Source: Paraburkholderia sp.
GTDB lineage: Bacteria > Pseudomonadota > Gammaproteobacteria > Burkholderiales > Burkholderiaceae
Length of the DNA: 64,000 nt
Direction of reading: 5' to 3'
NCBI RefSeq assembly: GCF_028283785.1
Contig: NZ_JAPWKB010000012.1
Location: 445,361-509,360, forward strand
In this document: one piece after another, positions 1 to 8,773 of the stretch
How positions within the stretch are numbered: position 1 is the stretch's first letter
How the letters are laid out: each line of letters begins with the position of its first letter
Translations under genes and position numbers: made by a program
The notes under the pieces: model-generated
Seen by the model: the letters and a program-made list of their open reading frames with translations, nothing else
Databases searched by the model: none
Told to the model about the DNA's origin: nothing

Positions 1-1
1 G

Positions 2-295
2 CTTGACCGGGTCTATGTGCAGGCCAAACGCTATGCCGACGCGACAGTTGGCCGCCCCGATGTGCAGGCCTTCGTCGGCAGCCTTGTCGGCCACGGCGCC
101 ACTAAGGGCGTGTTCGTCACCACCTCCACCTTCAGCAGCCAGGCGCGCGACTATGTCAAACATCTCGCTCAGGGCTTGATCCTGATCGACGGGGAGCGGT
201 TGACCGATCTGATGATCGAATATGGGGTTGGCGTCCGCGTCAGCCGTAGGATCGAGTTCAAGCGGCTAGACGAGTATTTCTTCGCGGAAGAATAG
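2..295 (+). CDS. Mrr-type restriction endonuclease, C-terminal part (cut by window start)
   Basis: The reading frame is open from the window edge and ends at a TAG, so only about 97 C-terminal residues are present. It begins LDRVYVQAKRY, which contains the Q-x-K catalytic strand of Mrr_cat (PD-(D/E)xK nuclease fold). It continues with the typical family tail: GVFVTTSTFSSQARDYV, then LILIDGERLTDLMIEYGVGV. Mrr-family enzymes are type IV systems that cut modified foreign DNA. The gene lies on the island side of the integrase and attachment site at 373-1,637, which fits defence cargo of a mobile element. The catalytic Asp would lie upstream, outside the window. Confidence 0.8.
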   Translation, partial: LDRVYVQAKRYADATVGRPDVQAFVGSLVGHGATKGVFVTTSTFSSQARDYVKHLAQGLILIDGERLTDLMIEYGVGVRVSRRIEFKRLDEYFFAEE

Positions 296-372
296 CCCGG
301 CAGTACACATTCGAAAGAGCTTCCGAAAGTGAGGCCCAATGAGCAATGACGCCATGGAAGCTGCTGTTGCGG

Positions 373-1500
373 TTACGATAGTTTCTTTGCTAGATCCTCG
401 GCTCGCGGATGGTAGTAACGCATCAACATGCGTGGGTCTTTGTGACCAGTTATCTTCGTTAGTTCGTGCATGGGGAAGATCGACGCCAAGCGGGAAGTCG
501 CCTCGTGTCGCAGGTCGTGAAAGCGAAGGTCGGTCAAAAACTTGCCATCCGGCTTTAGTTTGGCCGTCCGGCACTCATCAACGTAAATTTTGCGGGCGCG
601 TGTCACTGCGCGCTCGAAGGCTCTGGTAACGGCGTCGCTTCGAATCTCGAACACCCGGTCGGCGTCGCTTCCGCCGTCTTCGGTGGAATTATCCTTGGTG
701 TCGTAAGAGCCTTTCAATGCTTGGAGCACTCCAATGGCGCGCGAAGACAGCGGCACGTCGCGCGCGTTCCCGTTCTTCGTTGACGGTAGATGCACAACAC
801 AGCGATTGAGGTCGACGTGCATCCACAACAGCGACACAATCTCGCCTCGGCGCATCGCAGTTTCGACGGCTAGCCAAATGATGAGCGGTAGCAGCGCCGA
901 GCCACTAGCCCTCGCCACGCGTTCAAGCTCACCGTCTTGCGCGCCGCGTTCCGACTCAGGCTGCTCCCCGCTAGGTGCAACAGCAAGCGGGCCGTCGGCA
1001 GCGATGCGGCGAGTGCGCGCGTTGTTAGGCTGTGGCTTTCGCACGAGCTCGACCGGATTCGATAGGCTTTCCATGCCCCATTCCTTTCGGGCGATGTTGA
1101 ACACATGAGACAGGACCGCTAAGCGGCGTAGCGCGGTCGCGGGCTTGTAGTTCTTCAGCCATTCGTCGCGCAGCTTCGCTATGTCTGCGCTCCGGACCGT
1201 GGCTAGCGGCCGCTTCGCTAGATCAATTGCCTGGCAGGCCTTGATAATGGAAGATTCCTGCGCAGCGCCCTTCTTTAGTAGCGAGACTTCTTCCTCATAG
1301 CGTTTCAAGGCCTCGAACAGCGTCGTCGCCTCAGCCTCGCTGCGGCTGACCCATATACCGCGCGACATTTCCGATTCGATCATGTTGGCCCAGGCTTCCG
1401 CCTCGGCTTTGGTATTGAAGGTCTTGCTTTGCGCCGGGTAGCCGCGTCGGCGTACTTGCGCCTCCCATTGGTATTGCCCGCGCTTTCGGATAGTCGGCAT
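373..1500 (-). CDS. Site-specific tyrosine recombinase (island integrase)
   Basis: A tyrosine integrase of about 375 aa starting MPTIRKRGQYQWEAQ. An in-frame start 17 codons further upstream is possible, but MPTIRKRG is the usual beginning of this family. An N-terminal arm-binding/SAM-like region covers residues 1-170. The catalytic domain follows, with TAMRRGEI (first Arg), the strand ending LPSTKNGNARDVPL (Lys), FHDLRHEATSRL (H-x-x-R), a GH motif in ITGHKDPRML, and the nucleophile in MRYYHP. All active-site residues appear present, so it is probably functional. It lies 94 bp from a tRNA 3'-end-like sequence, the usual position for an integrase next to its att site. Confidence 0.93.
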   Translation of the reverse strand: MPTIRKRGQYQWEAQVRRRGYPAQSKTFNTKAEAEAWANMIESEMSRGIWVSRSEAEATTLFEALKRYEEEVSLLKKGAAQESSIIKACQAIDLAKRPLATVRSADIAKLRDEWLKNYKPATALRRLAVLSHVFNIARKEWGMESLSNPVELVRKPQPNNARTRRIAADGPLAVAPSGEQPESERGAQDGELERVARASGSALLPLIIWLAVETAMRRGEIVSLLWMHVDLNRCVVHLPSTKNGNARDVPLSSRAIGVLQALKGSYDTKDNSTEDGGSDADRVFEIRSDAVTRAFERAVTRARKIYVDECRTAKLKPDGKFLTDLRFHDLRHEATSRLASIFPMHELTKITGHKDPRMLMRYYHPRAEDLAKKLS

Positions 1501-1593
1501 TTTTCGATGCTCGCTCAAATGATCTGTGGCAAGATTGTGGCAAATAATCAAATTGAATGCTAGAAGCCTTTTGTTTTATGATCATATTTTTAC

Positions 1594-1637
1594 ATTCGCA
1601 ATGCGAAGGTCGGGAGTTCGATCCTCCTCCTCCCACC
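1594..1637 (+). other. tRNA 3'-half-like sequence, probable attachment site (attR)
   Basis: This stretch reads as the 3' part of a tRNA: an anticodon-loop-like TTCGCAA, a stem TGCGA, a variable loop AGGTC, a T-arm GGGAG-TTCGATC-CTCCT and an end ...CCCACCA. No D-arm or 5' acceptor strand precedes it; upstream is AT-rich sequence running to the integrase. The acceptor strand is one base shorter than canonical, so the copy is not a functional tRNA. A 3' tRNA fragment next to an integrase, with a tRNA-like terminator just beyond, is the normal structure of one end of an integrated island. The intact tRNA would be at the other end, outside the window. Confidence 0.55.
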
Positions 1638-1649
1638 ACCGCACAAACC

Positions 1650-1680
1650 CAAAACCGGCCTAGCGCCGGTTTTGTCTTTT
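1650..1680 (+). terminator. Rho-independent terminator after the tRNA-like end
   Basis: A 9-bp perfect stem (AAAACCGGC / GCCGGTTTT) with loop CTAGC is followed by TTTTGTCTTTTT. It sits 12 bases after the CCA and is probably the original terminator of the host tRNA. This places the chromosome to the right and the island to the left. Confidence 0.8.
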
Positions 1681-1720
1681 TCCACGCCCCGCCACAACAC
1701 AACACCCCCCAAAAAAAGAA

Positions 1721-1762
1721 CAGCGGGTCCATGTCTTTCAACACGGCCCGCTGGTTTTATTA
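1721..1762 (+). terminator. Possible second hairpin terminator
   Basis: CAGCGGG (1721-1727) pairs with CCCGCTG (1747-1753), followed by GTTTTATTAT. The loop is about 19 bases, longer than usual, so this is weaker than the hairpin at 1650. No other gene is recognisable between 1,681 and 1,921. Confidence 0.35.
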
Positions 1763-1921
1763 TGGACATTTACCCACTGTCCTTCGCTCCCTGCTGCTAC
1801 GACCCCCGGTGCCGTCCTTTCGGACATCATGCGAAGCGGGCCATCTGAAGCGCGATTTCTCACGCTTGCAACCAGACCGCCTCATTCGTCGCCGCCTCAA
1901 ACCCCATCAACCCCAAACCCC

Positions 1922-3703
1922 TCAAAACCGATCCCACCCATCATCGCTAGCGCCCACTCCGGCTCCAGCGTGAACCATCGACGTGCCCACCTCGTGCCCC
2001 ATCGCAGGCCGCTTCAACACCGGCTTCTGCGCAGACTTCGGCGCCGCCTTCAAAGCCGGCCTAACCCCACCCGCAACCCCCGCAACCCCCGCAACCCCCG
2101 CGACCTTCACAGCACGCGCACCAACTGCCTCAACCCCACCCTTCGACTCAACCACAAAAAACCCAACCACCTCGTTCAGCTGATACCCCTGTTCCTCCAT
2201 CGAGCGCGACGCCGCCGCCGCTTCCTCGACCAGCGCCGCATTCTGCTGCGTCACCGTATCCATCTGCGCGACGGCCAGGTTGATCTGGTCGATGCCGCGA
2301 CTTTGCTCCGTAGATGCCGCCGCGATCTGCTCCATGATTCCGGTCACGCGTGACACCGCCTGCGTGACTTCGGCCATCGTCTTGCCCGCTTCGCCTGCGA
2401 GCGACGAGCCGTCCTGAATCTTCTGCACCGACGACGCGATCAGGTCCTTGATCTCCTTCGCCGCGCTCGACGAGCGTTGCGCCAGCGACCGCACTTCGCT
2501 CGCCACCACCGCAAAGCCGCGTCCCTGTTCGCCCGCACGCGCCGCTTCGACCGCTGCATTCAGCGCGAGAATATTGGTCTGGAAAGCAATGCCTTCGATG
2601 ATGCCGGTGATCTCGGCGATCTTGCCCGAGCTGTCGCTGATGTCCTGCATCGTGTGGACGACCTGGCCCACCACCGTGCTGCCCTTGTCGGCAACCGCGG
2701 AGGCGTTCGCCGCCAGCATGCTGCCCTGATGCGCGTTCTCGGCGTTCTGGCGAACCGTCGAGGTCAGCTCTTCCATGCTCGCGGCCGTCTGTTGCAACGA
2801 CGCCGCCTGCTGTTCGGTGCGCTGGCTCAGATCCATGTTGCCAGTCGCGATTTCGCGTGCGGCGCCGCCGATGCTCGCGCTGCTGTCGCGCACCCGTCCG
2901 ACGATCGACGTCAACCGGTCGTTCATGTCGCGCAATGCGGCTAGCAGCTTGCTGGTTTCATCATGTCCATCGACGACGATGCGTGTGCGCAAATCGCCGT
3001 TCGACACGGTGCGCGCAACGTCGATTGCGAATTCCAGCGGCTTCGTCACCGAGCGCGTAATCAACCAGCACGCGCCGATCGCCAGCACCATCGCGGCGAG
3101 ACAGATCGCGATCAGCACGTTGCGCTCGAACTCGTAATGCGCGGCGTAGCTCTCGATCATCGCTTCCTGACGGCTGCGCGTGTAGTCGGCATACGCGTCG
3201 GTGGCGCGGATCAGCGCGGCCAGCAACGGACGGCACTGATCGTCCATTTTCACGATCGCTTCGTCGCGATGATTCGTCAGCAAGAGGTTCACGATATCGG
3301 TGGCGACCACACCGTAAGACTGTTCGATGCGATCGATATCGCCGACCAGTTGACGGGCTTTGTCGCTGGTGTCGGTCGCGCTGGCAATCGCGTCCTTCAG
3401 CTTTTTCAGATTCGTTTGAACGTCCTCGTGCGCGCGGAGAACATCGGCCTTTTCCAGATCGATATCGGACTGTTTGGTCACGAGCACGAGATTGCGGGCG
3501 GCGATCGCGCGACGGTCAACCGAACTTCGCACCGACGCGGCCAGTTCGCCGCGCGCGGCGATGCCGTGGACGTAATGCGAAAAGCCGTCGGTCGAGTCGC
3601 TCAGCGACTTCAACGACATCGCGGACACGCCGACCACGATCAGCGCGAGCGTGCCAAAGCCGGCGATCAGCTTGTTCTTGATAGTCAACTTATTAAAGCT
3701 CAA
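1922..3703 (-). CDS. Methyl-accepting chemotaxis protein
   Basis: I place the start at a TTG at 3703, preceded by GGGAG at 6-bp spacing, giving 593 aa that begin LSFNKLTIKNKLIAGFG; the frame is open further upstream but that part is not MCP-like. There is a TM segment at about 8-30, a periplasmic helical-bundle sensor to about 190, a second TM at about 190-212, then HAMP and the cytoplasmic signalling hairpin with tip [20 protein letters not shown] (about 370-390). The tail has a V-A-G repeat and ends in GWDRF, which resembles the x-W-x-x-F pentapeptide (NWETF in Tsr) that tethers CheR/CheB. The ligand is unknown. Confidence 0.93.
   Translation of the reverse strand: MSFNKLTIKNKLIAGFGTLALIVVGVSAMSLKSLSDSTDGFSHYVHGIAARGELAASVRSSVDRRAIAARNLVLVTKQSDIDLEKADVLRAHEDVQTNLKKLKDAIASATDTSDKARQLVGDIDRIEQSYGVVATDIVNLLLTNHRDEAIVKMDDQCRPLLAALIRATDAYADYTRSRQEAMIESYAAHYEFERNVLIAICLAAMVLAIGACWLITRSVTKPLEFAIDVARTVSNGDLRTRIVVDGHDETSKLLAALRDMNDRLTSIVGRVRDSSASIGGAAREIATGNMDLSQRTEQQAASLQQTAASMEELTSTVRQNAENAHQGSMLAANASAVADKGSTVVGQVVHTMQDISDSSGKIAEITGIIEGIAFQTNILALNAAVEAARAGEQGRGFAVVASEVRSLAQRSSSAAKEIKDLIASSVQKIQDGSSLAGEAGKTMAEVTQAVSRVTGIMEQIAAASTEQSRGIDQINLAVAQMDTVTQQNAALVEEAAAASRSMEEQGYQLNEVVGFFVVESKGGVEAVGARAVKVAGVAGVAGVAGGVRPALKAAPKSAQKPVLKRPAMGHEVGTSMVHAGAGVGASDDGWDRF
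2071..2103 (+). repeat. 9-bp tandem repeat inside the chemoreceptor tail
   Basis: Three to four tandem copies of the 9-mer GCAACCCCC, degrading to GCGACCTTC. On the minus strand they encode the VAGVAGVAGG stretch of the MCP C-terminal linker. The unit is a multiple of three, so slippage would change linker length without breaking the frame. Confidence 0.8.
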
Positions 3704-4391
3704 GGTTTTCTCCCAGAGTGCGCGCGGAGTTCCCAACGCCCGCCACGTTTCGGAAATCTCCACTCCCGGATGGGCAACGGCTGCATCTTTCTGCCGTGCC
3801 CTCGGATAAGGCGGCGCGCGCATGCTCGTCGTCGTGCGATGCAGTGACATGCCCTCGGCATGCCGGTTTAATGGGCTGCATCCACGAAACTGGTTTCCTA
3901 TCCCCTGGTTATCGGACGGCACAGTTAATCTCTGAAGGTTTTTTTAATCGCGTCAGGGTATTTCCTCCACTGGGGGGGTGGGATCGGCACAATTCGGAAC
4001 AAATAACCGGAAGGGCCGTCCTGTAAGGCTTTCGGAAAGTAAGCGGACAATGAATTTATTTTCAGCTTCAGCGTGCCGTTAATAAAAAAACATTCTGCGA
4101 ACGGTGACATTCGATTTTCCGATCCGGAATAAAAGACCGATTCCGGAGCAAACGTTCGTGCTAAAAAATCAACGTGTCGACGGGCTCCGATCCCGAAAAA
4201 CGCGGCCGGATCACGCCCGTGACGCGCAATCCTGAGTAAGCTGTGTCATATGAGGAATCGATGACAGGTATCGCTAACACGCAAATCGATTCGTCCCCGT
4301 ATCTGCTACGCTGTGCTCACAGATGCGTGCTGCGCCCGGGTCGTCTGCCTGAACCGGCTGACTGCCGGACCGCGCGCATGCCGTCACAACC
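3704..4391. other. 688-bp divergent intergenic region without a recognisable gene
   Basis: This lies between the leftward chemoreceptor and the rightward diguanylate cyclase. Short open frames exist on both strands but none has a recognisable family or a convincing ribosome site. Composition between about 3,920 and 4,200 is more AT-rich than the surrounding genes, as expected for two divergent promoters. Confidence 0.5.
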
Positions 4392-5939
4392 GTGTTCGTC
4401 TGCACGACCGGAGACTTGCCGTTGCTGCGCCGTCTAAACCCTGTGATTGCCGTCAGCCTCGTGCTTGCCGGCGCGATCCTAGCGATTGCGGTCTGGCTGC
4501 TCGCGCAGATGCGCGACGACGCGCTGCGGCGCGCGCAGGACGCGGCGAACAACGTCACCTTGCTCGCGCAACGCGACGTCACGCGTAATCTCGAACTCTA
4601 CGACCTGTCGCTGCGCGCGGTGATCGACGGCTTGAACCAGCCCGGCGTCATGCAACTGCCGCCGGTGCTGCGTCAGATGCTGCTGTTCGACGGCTCGGCG
4701 AGCGGCCGCGATCTCGGCTCGATCTTCGTGCTCGACGCAACCGGCAACGTGATCCTCGAATCGCGTTCCGCCAACGCGCGCCACATCTACCTCGGCGATC
4801 GCGATTACTTCACGGTCCATCGTCAATCCGCGGATCGCGGGCTGTTCGTCAGCGGGCCGTTCGTCCCTACGCAAACCGGCCGCGATGTCAGCATCGCGCT
4901 CAGCCGGCGCCTGTCGAACCCCGACGGCAGCTTCGCGGGCGTGGTGGTCGGTATGTTGCGGGTGTCCTACTTCGAGCGTCTGTTCGCCGGGATGAACCTC
5001 GGCGCGAGCGGATCGATGGCGCTGTTGCTGACCGACGGCACGCTGATCATGCGTCGCCCGTTCGATCCCAAACTGATCGGCATGAACCTGAAAGGCACCG
5101 CGAATTACACGCGTTTTCTCGATGGCGACAGCGGTGAGTTTTACGGGAAGGCGGCAATCGACGGCGTGTCGCGCTGGTACACGTTCCGGCATATCGACGG
5201 CTTTCCGATGATCGTCGATGTGGCCTTGTCCACGCGTGACATTTACTCCGGCTGGCGGCATCGCGCGTGGATCATCGGTTCGCTGATTTCCGCGCTCGAT
5301 GCGGCGATTATCGCGTTGGCGATCCTGTTTGCCGGGCAATTGCGTCGGCGGATCGCGGTCGAAGCCGAATTGCGTGAACTGGCCCGGACCGACGGTCTGA
5401 CCGGGCTGAATAACCGGCGCAGCTTCGAAGCGACCGCCGAAGTGGAATGGCAACGCGCCCGGCGTTTCGCGGACGGCTCGCGGCCCTTGTCGCTGCTATT
5501 GATCGACGTCGACAGCTTCAAGGGCTTCAACGATCTTTACGGACATTCGGCGGGCGACGAAGCCTTGATTGCGGTCGCGCGATGTATCGACGGCAACGTC
5601 CGGCGCCCGACCGATACGGCGGCGCGATATGGCGGCGAGGAGTTTGCGGTGCTGTTGCCCGACACCGATCTCAGCGGCGCAATGCAGATGGCCGAGCAGA
5701 TTCGGGCCGCCGTGCAGGCGTTGCAGGTCAGACATATCGCGAGCGGCCATCATGTGCTGACCATCAGCGTCGGCGTGGCGTGTTCGGGGAATCACGGCGT
5801 GACGGCCTGGCGGGCCTTCGTCAATGCCGCCGACGCGGCGTTGTACGAGGCGAAGGATGCCGGCAGGAATCGGTGCCTGAGTTTTCCGGTGCGGGAAAAG
5901 GCGCTCGACCCGGCGGCGATGGTAAAGCCACCGGCTTGA
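4392..5939 (+). CDS. Membrane diguanylate cyclase with CACHE-like sensor
   Basis: 515 aa from a GTG start; TTG codons about 8-10 codons downstream are alternatives. It has a TM segment at about 15-38, an extracytoplasmic dCACHE/PAS-like sensor at about 40-285, a second TM at about 287-310 and a C-terminal GGDEF domain. The active site GGEEF is at residues 414-418. An intact inhibitory I-site RPTD lies at 405-408, five residues before it, and the metal-binding segment DVDSFKGFNDLYGH is present. It should make c-di-GMP from two GTP with product inhibition. It lies close to two chemoreceptors and two EAL proteins, so this stretch is rich in motility and biofilm signalling. Confidence 0.93.
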   Translation: MFVCTTGDLPLLRRLNPVIAVSLVLAGAILAIAVWLLAQMRDDALRRAQDAANNVTLLAQRDVTRNLELYDLSLRAVIDGLNQPGVMQLPPVLRQMLLFDGSASGRDLGSIFVLDATGNVILESRSANARHIYLGDRDYFTVHRQSADRGLFVSGPFVPTQTGRDVSIALSRRLSNPDGSFAGVVVGMLRVSYFERLFAGMNLGASGSMALLLTDGTLIMRRPFDPKLIGMNLKGTANYTRFLDGDSGEFYGKAAIDGVSRWYTFRHIDGFPMIVDVALSTRDIYSGWRHRAWIIGSLISALDAAIIALAILFAGQLRRRIAVEAELRELARTDGLTGLNNRRSFEATAEVEWQRARRFADGSRPLSLLLIDVDSFKGFNDLYGHSAGDEALIAVARCIDGNVRRPTDTAARYGGEEFAVLLPDTDLSGAMQMAEQIRAAVQALQVRHIASGHHVLTISVGVACSGNHGVTAWRAFVNAADAALYEAKDAGRNRCLSFPVREKALDPAAMVKPPA

Positions 5940-5988
5940 GCGGTCGATGCAGCGCGTCGTGACCGTCGGTTCCGACCGGTCGGATATT

Positions 5989-6032
5989 TTACCCGGGTAA
6001 TATTGCGTTTCTTTATTTTACCCGGATATAAT
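5989..6032 (+). promoter_or_regulatory. Promoter with paired TTACCCGG operator-like sites
   Basis: A perfect 12-bp palindrome TTACCCGGGTAA (5989-6000) lies just upstream of a -35-like TTGCGT (6003-6008). After an 18-bp spacer comes a perfect -10 TATAAT (6027-6032). A second copy, ATTTTACCCGGATA (6015-6028), occupies the -35/-10 spacer. A regulator bound to both would block RNA polymerase at this promoter. It drives the DUF2239 gene starting at 6064. The regulator is not identifiable from this window. Confidence 0.6.
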
Positions 6033-6063
6033 TCGCTCGTTCTCACGTTTGCCGGAGCCGAGC

Positions 6064-6696
6064 ATGTCCATGCCGTCCACACCATCTTCATCGTCTTCCA
6101 TCACCGCCTTTAGCGGCGCGCGCCGCATCGCGACGGGTTCGCGCACCGACGTCGCGCTCGCCGTCAAACGCACGATCGAGCAAAACCCGGCGGCGGTCGT
6201 CCTCGTGTTCGACGACGAAACCAGTCAGCCGGTCGAATTCGATCTGCGTGGCTCGAACGACGACGTGCTGCGTCGTTTGTCGGCGGCGGATACGCACGCC
6301 GAACACGGACACGAACCGGCACCGGAACCCGCCGACGAATCGCCGCGCGGTCGCGGGCGGCCGAAGCTCGGTGTCGTCGCGCGTGAGGTGACCTTGCTGC
6401 CGCGTCATTGGGAATGGCTCAATGCGCAACCGGGCGGGGCGTCGGTGGCGCTGCGCAAGCTGGTCGAAACCGCGCGCCTGTCCGGCGATGACAAAGCCCG
6501 CGTGCGACGCGTTCAGGAGTCGGTGTATCGCTTCATCACGGCGATGGCGGGCAATCTGCCCGGCTACGAAGACGTCACCCGCGCACTGTTCGCCAACGAT
6601 CGACCCGCGTTCGACGCGCTTATCGCCACATGGCCCGACGATATTCGCGACCACGCCGGTCGTCTCGCGCAATCCGCTTTTGCGGCGGTCGCGTAA
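6064..6696 (+). CDS. DUF2239 family protein
   Basis: 210 aa. I chose the ATG at 6064 because GGAG lies six bases upstream; a TTG five codons earlier is less likely. It matches the DUF2239 family from memory: an N-terminal FSGARRIATG segment, then VLVFDDETSQPVEFDLRG, a Pro/Gly/Arg-rich linker with RGRGRPKLGVVAREVTLLPR, and a C-terminal helical part with HWEWLNAQPGGAS. The LGVVAREVTLLPRHW segment resembles a DNA-binding-like helix in related regulators, but no function is established for the family. It is monocistronic, with a palindromic operator over its promoter. A hairpin (CCCGCTCG at 6732-6739 / CGAGCGGG at 6753-6760) follows without a U-tract. Confidence 0.85.
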   Translation: MSMPSTPSSSSSITAFSGARRIATGSRTDVALAVKRTIEQNPAAVVLVFDDETSQPVEFDLRGSNDDVLRRLSAADTHAEHGHEPAPEPADESPRGRGRPKLGVVAREVTLLPRHWEWLNAQPGGASVALRKLVETARLSGDDKARVRRVQESVYRFITAMAGNLPGYEDVTRALFANDRPAFDALIATWPDDIRDHAGRLAQSAFAAVA

Positions 6697-7053
6697 CCGC
6701 TGCGAGCAGGCAAAACGCAGGCAAAAAAAATCCCGCTCGCACCGGGGAAGTACGAGCGGGGAATCGGAGAGTTACAACATCGCATGCGTTCACATGGGGT
6801 CACGCAGCAAGAAAAAGCTTAGCGGCGGTGTCGTCGATATTTAATCGGACGAATCCCAATCATTCGTTCACGGCCTTGCTGGGTCGATGTTTCGACGTTT
6901 TCCGACTGTCCCGTGTAACTCGGGCCCCGATTTATCCTGCTTACATCGCATCAAGTCCGACAGACGCGCGCCGTAAAACACACAGGTGGCTGCATGGCAC
7001 AGCCGGATTGCGCATGCGCGTGCGGCATGGGCGTTTGAACGAAGGGTGACGAG
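6697..7053. other. 357-bp intergenic region
   Basis: This holds the hairpin at 6732-6760 after the DUF2239 gene and the leader of the next chemoreceptor. No further gene is recognisable. The promoter of the chemoreceptor is presumably in the second half, but I see no convincing -35/-10 pair. Confidence 0.45.
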
Positions 7054-8616
7054 ATGAAGTGGTTCGACCGGATGACGGTGTTCAAGAAGTTGCTGGTTGC
7101 GTTCGGCGTCGTGATCGGGTTTTGCATGGTGGTCGGGGTGACGGGCCTTGCGACCTTGTCGACGATGTACGACACCACGGAAACGATCGCGAACGACCAC
7201 ATGAAAGGTCTGTACTGGCTTCAGGAAGCCAACCGCAACAAGTTGACGACCGACCTCGCCGCCGCGAACCTCGGTTACGCCGACGACGCGCGTCGCGAGT
7301 TGCTGAAAAACAATATCGTGCAGGCGTTGAAAGACGTCCGCACGGCCTACGACCGCTACGCGCAAACCATCGTGTCGGAGAAAGGCCGCACGATGTTTGC
7401 CGAGGTCGTGCGCAAATCGGATGCGTGGGAAGCCATCGTCCAGCAGGAAACCGGTGTGTCGCCGACGCCCGCAGGCGTCGATCACGCTGAACTGGTACGG
7501 CGCGCGATCGCTTCCAGCGAAGCGCTGCGCGACACGATCACGTCGCTGATCGACTATCGGCGCGGTCTTGCGGTCGACGCGCAGCGCGCCGCGGAAGCCA
7601 CCTATCACCGGATGCGTGTGGTGATGTTGGCGTTGATGATCGGCTCGGTGGTGGCGGGCGCGGTGCTCGCGTCGCTGATCGCGCGGCGTCTGTCGCGTCA
7701 ACTCGGCGGCGAGCCCGACTATGCGGCGGACATCGCCAACCGGATCGCGAACGGCGATCTCGGCGTGCGCGTGCAAACCCGCGCCGGCGACCGCGAGAGC
7801 ATGCTGTACGCGCTCGGCGATATGCGCGAACGGCTGGCGGGCATCGTGTCGGGCATCAGCGAATCGAGCGAATCGATCCTGACGGCGTCGAGCGAAATCG
7901 CGCAGGGCAACACCGATCTGTCGCAACGTACCGAAGAACAGGCCGCGTCGCTCGAAGAAACCGCGTCGAGCATGGAGCAACTCACCGCGACCGTGAAACA
8001 GAACGCGGAGAACGCGCAGCAGGCGGGCGGCATGGCGCAAAGCGCGTCGGAAGTCGCGTTGCGCGGCAGCGAACTGGTCGGCGACGTGGTCGGCACGATG
8101 CGCGAACTGGCGGCCGGTTCCAAACGGATGACGGACATCATCGCCGTGATCGAAGGCATCGCGTTCCAGACCAATATCCTCGCGCTCAACGCGGCCGTCG
8201 AAGCGGCGCGCGCGGGCGAGGAGGGACGCGGCTTTGCGGTGGTAGCGGGCGAAGTGCGCTCGCTCGCGCAACGCAGCGCGACATCGGCGAAGGAAATCAA
8301 GGAACTGATCGAACAGTCCACCACGCGCGTTGGCAGCGGCGCCGAACTCGCCGAAAAAGCCGGTGCGACGATGGCCGAGGTCACGCAGGCGGTGCGTCGC
8401 GTGACCGACATCATGGGCGAGATTTCGGCGGCATCGCATGAACAGAGCACCGGCATCGAGCAGGTCAACCGGGCCGTCTCGCAGATGGATCAGGTCACCC
8501 AGCAAAACGCCGCGCTGGTCGAACAGGCCGCAGCCGCAGCCGCGTCGATGGCCGATCAGGCGCGTCATTTGAAGGGCGCGGTCGCCGTGTTTACATTCGG
8601 CGCACGAACGGTCTGA
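7054..8616 (+). CDS. Methyl-accepting chemotaxis protein (4HB/TarH-like sensor)
   Basis: 520 aa from an ATG with GACGAG just upstream. It has TM1 at about 10-32 and a four-helix-bundle periplasmic sensor at about 33-188 with the usual [25 protein letters not shown] start. TM2 lies at about 189-212, followed by HAMP with the frequent [14 protein letters not shown] motif and a signalling hairpin with tip [20 protein letters not shown] at about 365-385. The methylation regions [20 protein letters not shown] and [19 protein letters not shown] are well preserved. Unlike the receptor at 1922 it lacks a C-terminal W-x-x-F pentapeptide and would depend on other receptors for efficient methylation. 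Confidence 0.95.
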   Translation: MKWFDRMTVFKKLLVAFGVVIGFCMVVGVTGLATLSTMYDTTETIANDHMKGLYWLQEANRNKLTTDLAAANLGYADDARRELLKNNIVQALKDVRTAYDRYAQTIVSEKGRTMFAEVVRKSDAWEAIVQQETGVSPTPAGVDHAELVRRAIASSEALRDTITSLIDYRRGLAVDAQRAAEATYHRMRVVMLALMIGSVVAGAVLASLIARRLSRQLGGEPDYAADIANRIANGDLGVRVQTRAGDRESMLYALGDMRERLAGIVSGISESSESILTASSEIAQGNTDLSQRTEEQAASLEETASSMEQLTATVKQNAENAQQAGGMAQSASEVALRGSELVGDVVGTMRELAAGSKRMTDIIAVIEGIAFQTNILALNAAVEAARAGEEGRGFAVVAGEVRSLAQRSATSAKEIKELIEQSTTRVGSGAELAEKAGATMAEVTQAVRRVTDIMGEISAASHEQSTGIEQVNRAVSQMDQVTQQNAALVEQAAAAAASMADQARHLKGAVAVFTFGARTV

Positions 8617-8773
8617 TCGTGTCGTTTTTTGGGGGCGCGCGGGCGGGGCAACCCCGCTAAAGCCCCGCTTGTCAGCGCAATCGCCTCTCCGTACACTCGC
8701 GCCTAATTCAAGACGGCGTTGCATTTTGCAGCGCCGCATCTGACCGAACGCCGAAAGAGAGGAGAACCCCCAC

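Noticed and set aside
1557..1640. A complete tRNA gene
   Set aside because: Only the anticodon-loop to CCA part can be folded. There is no D-arm or 5' acceptor strand, and the 3' acceptor is one base short.
1922..3922. A 666-residue chemoreceptor starting at 3922
   Set aside because: The extra 73 residues are hydrophilic, Arg/Pro-rich and unlike any MCP N-terminus, whereas the TTG at 3703 has a good ribosome site and leads directly into the first membrane segment.
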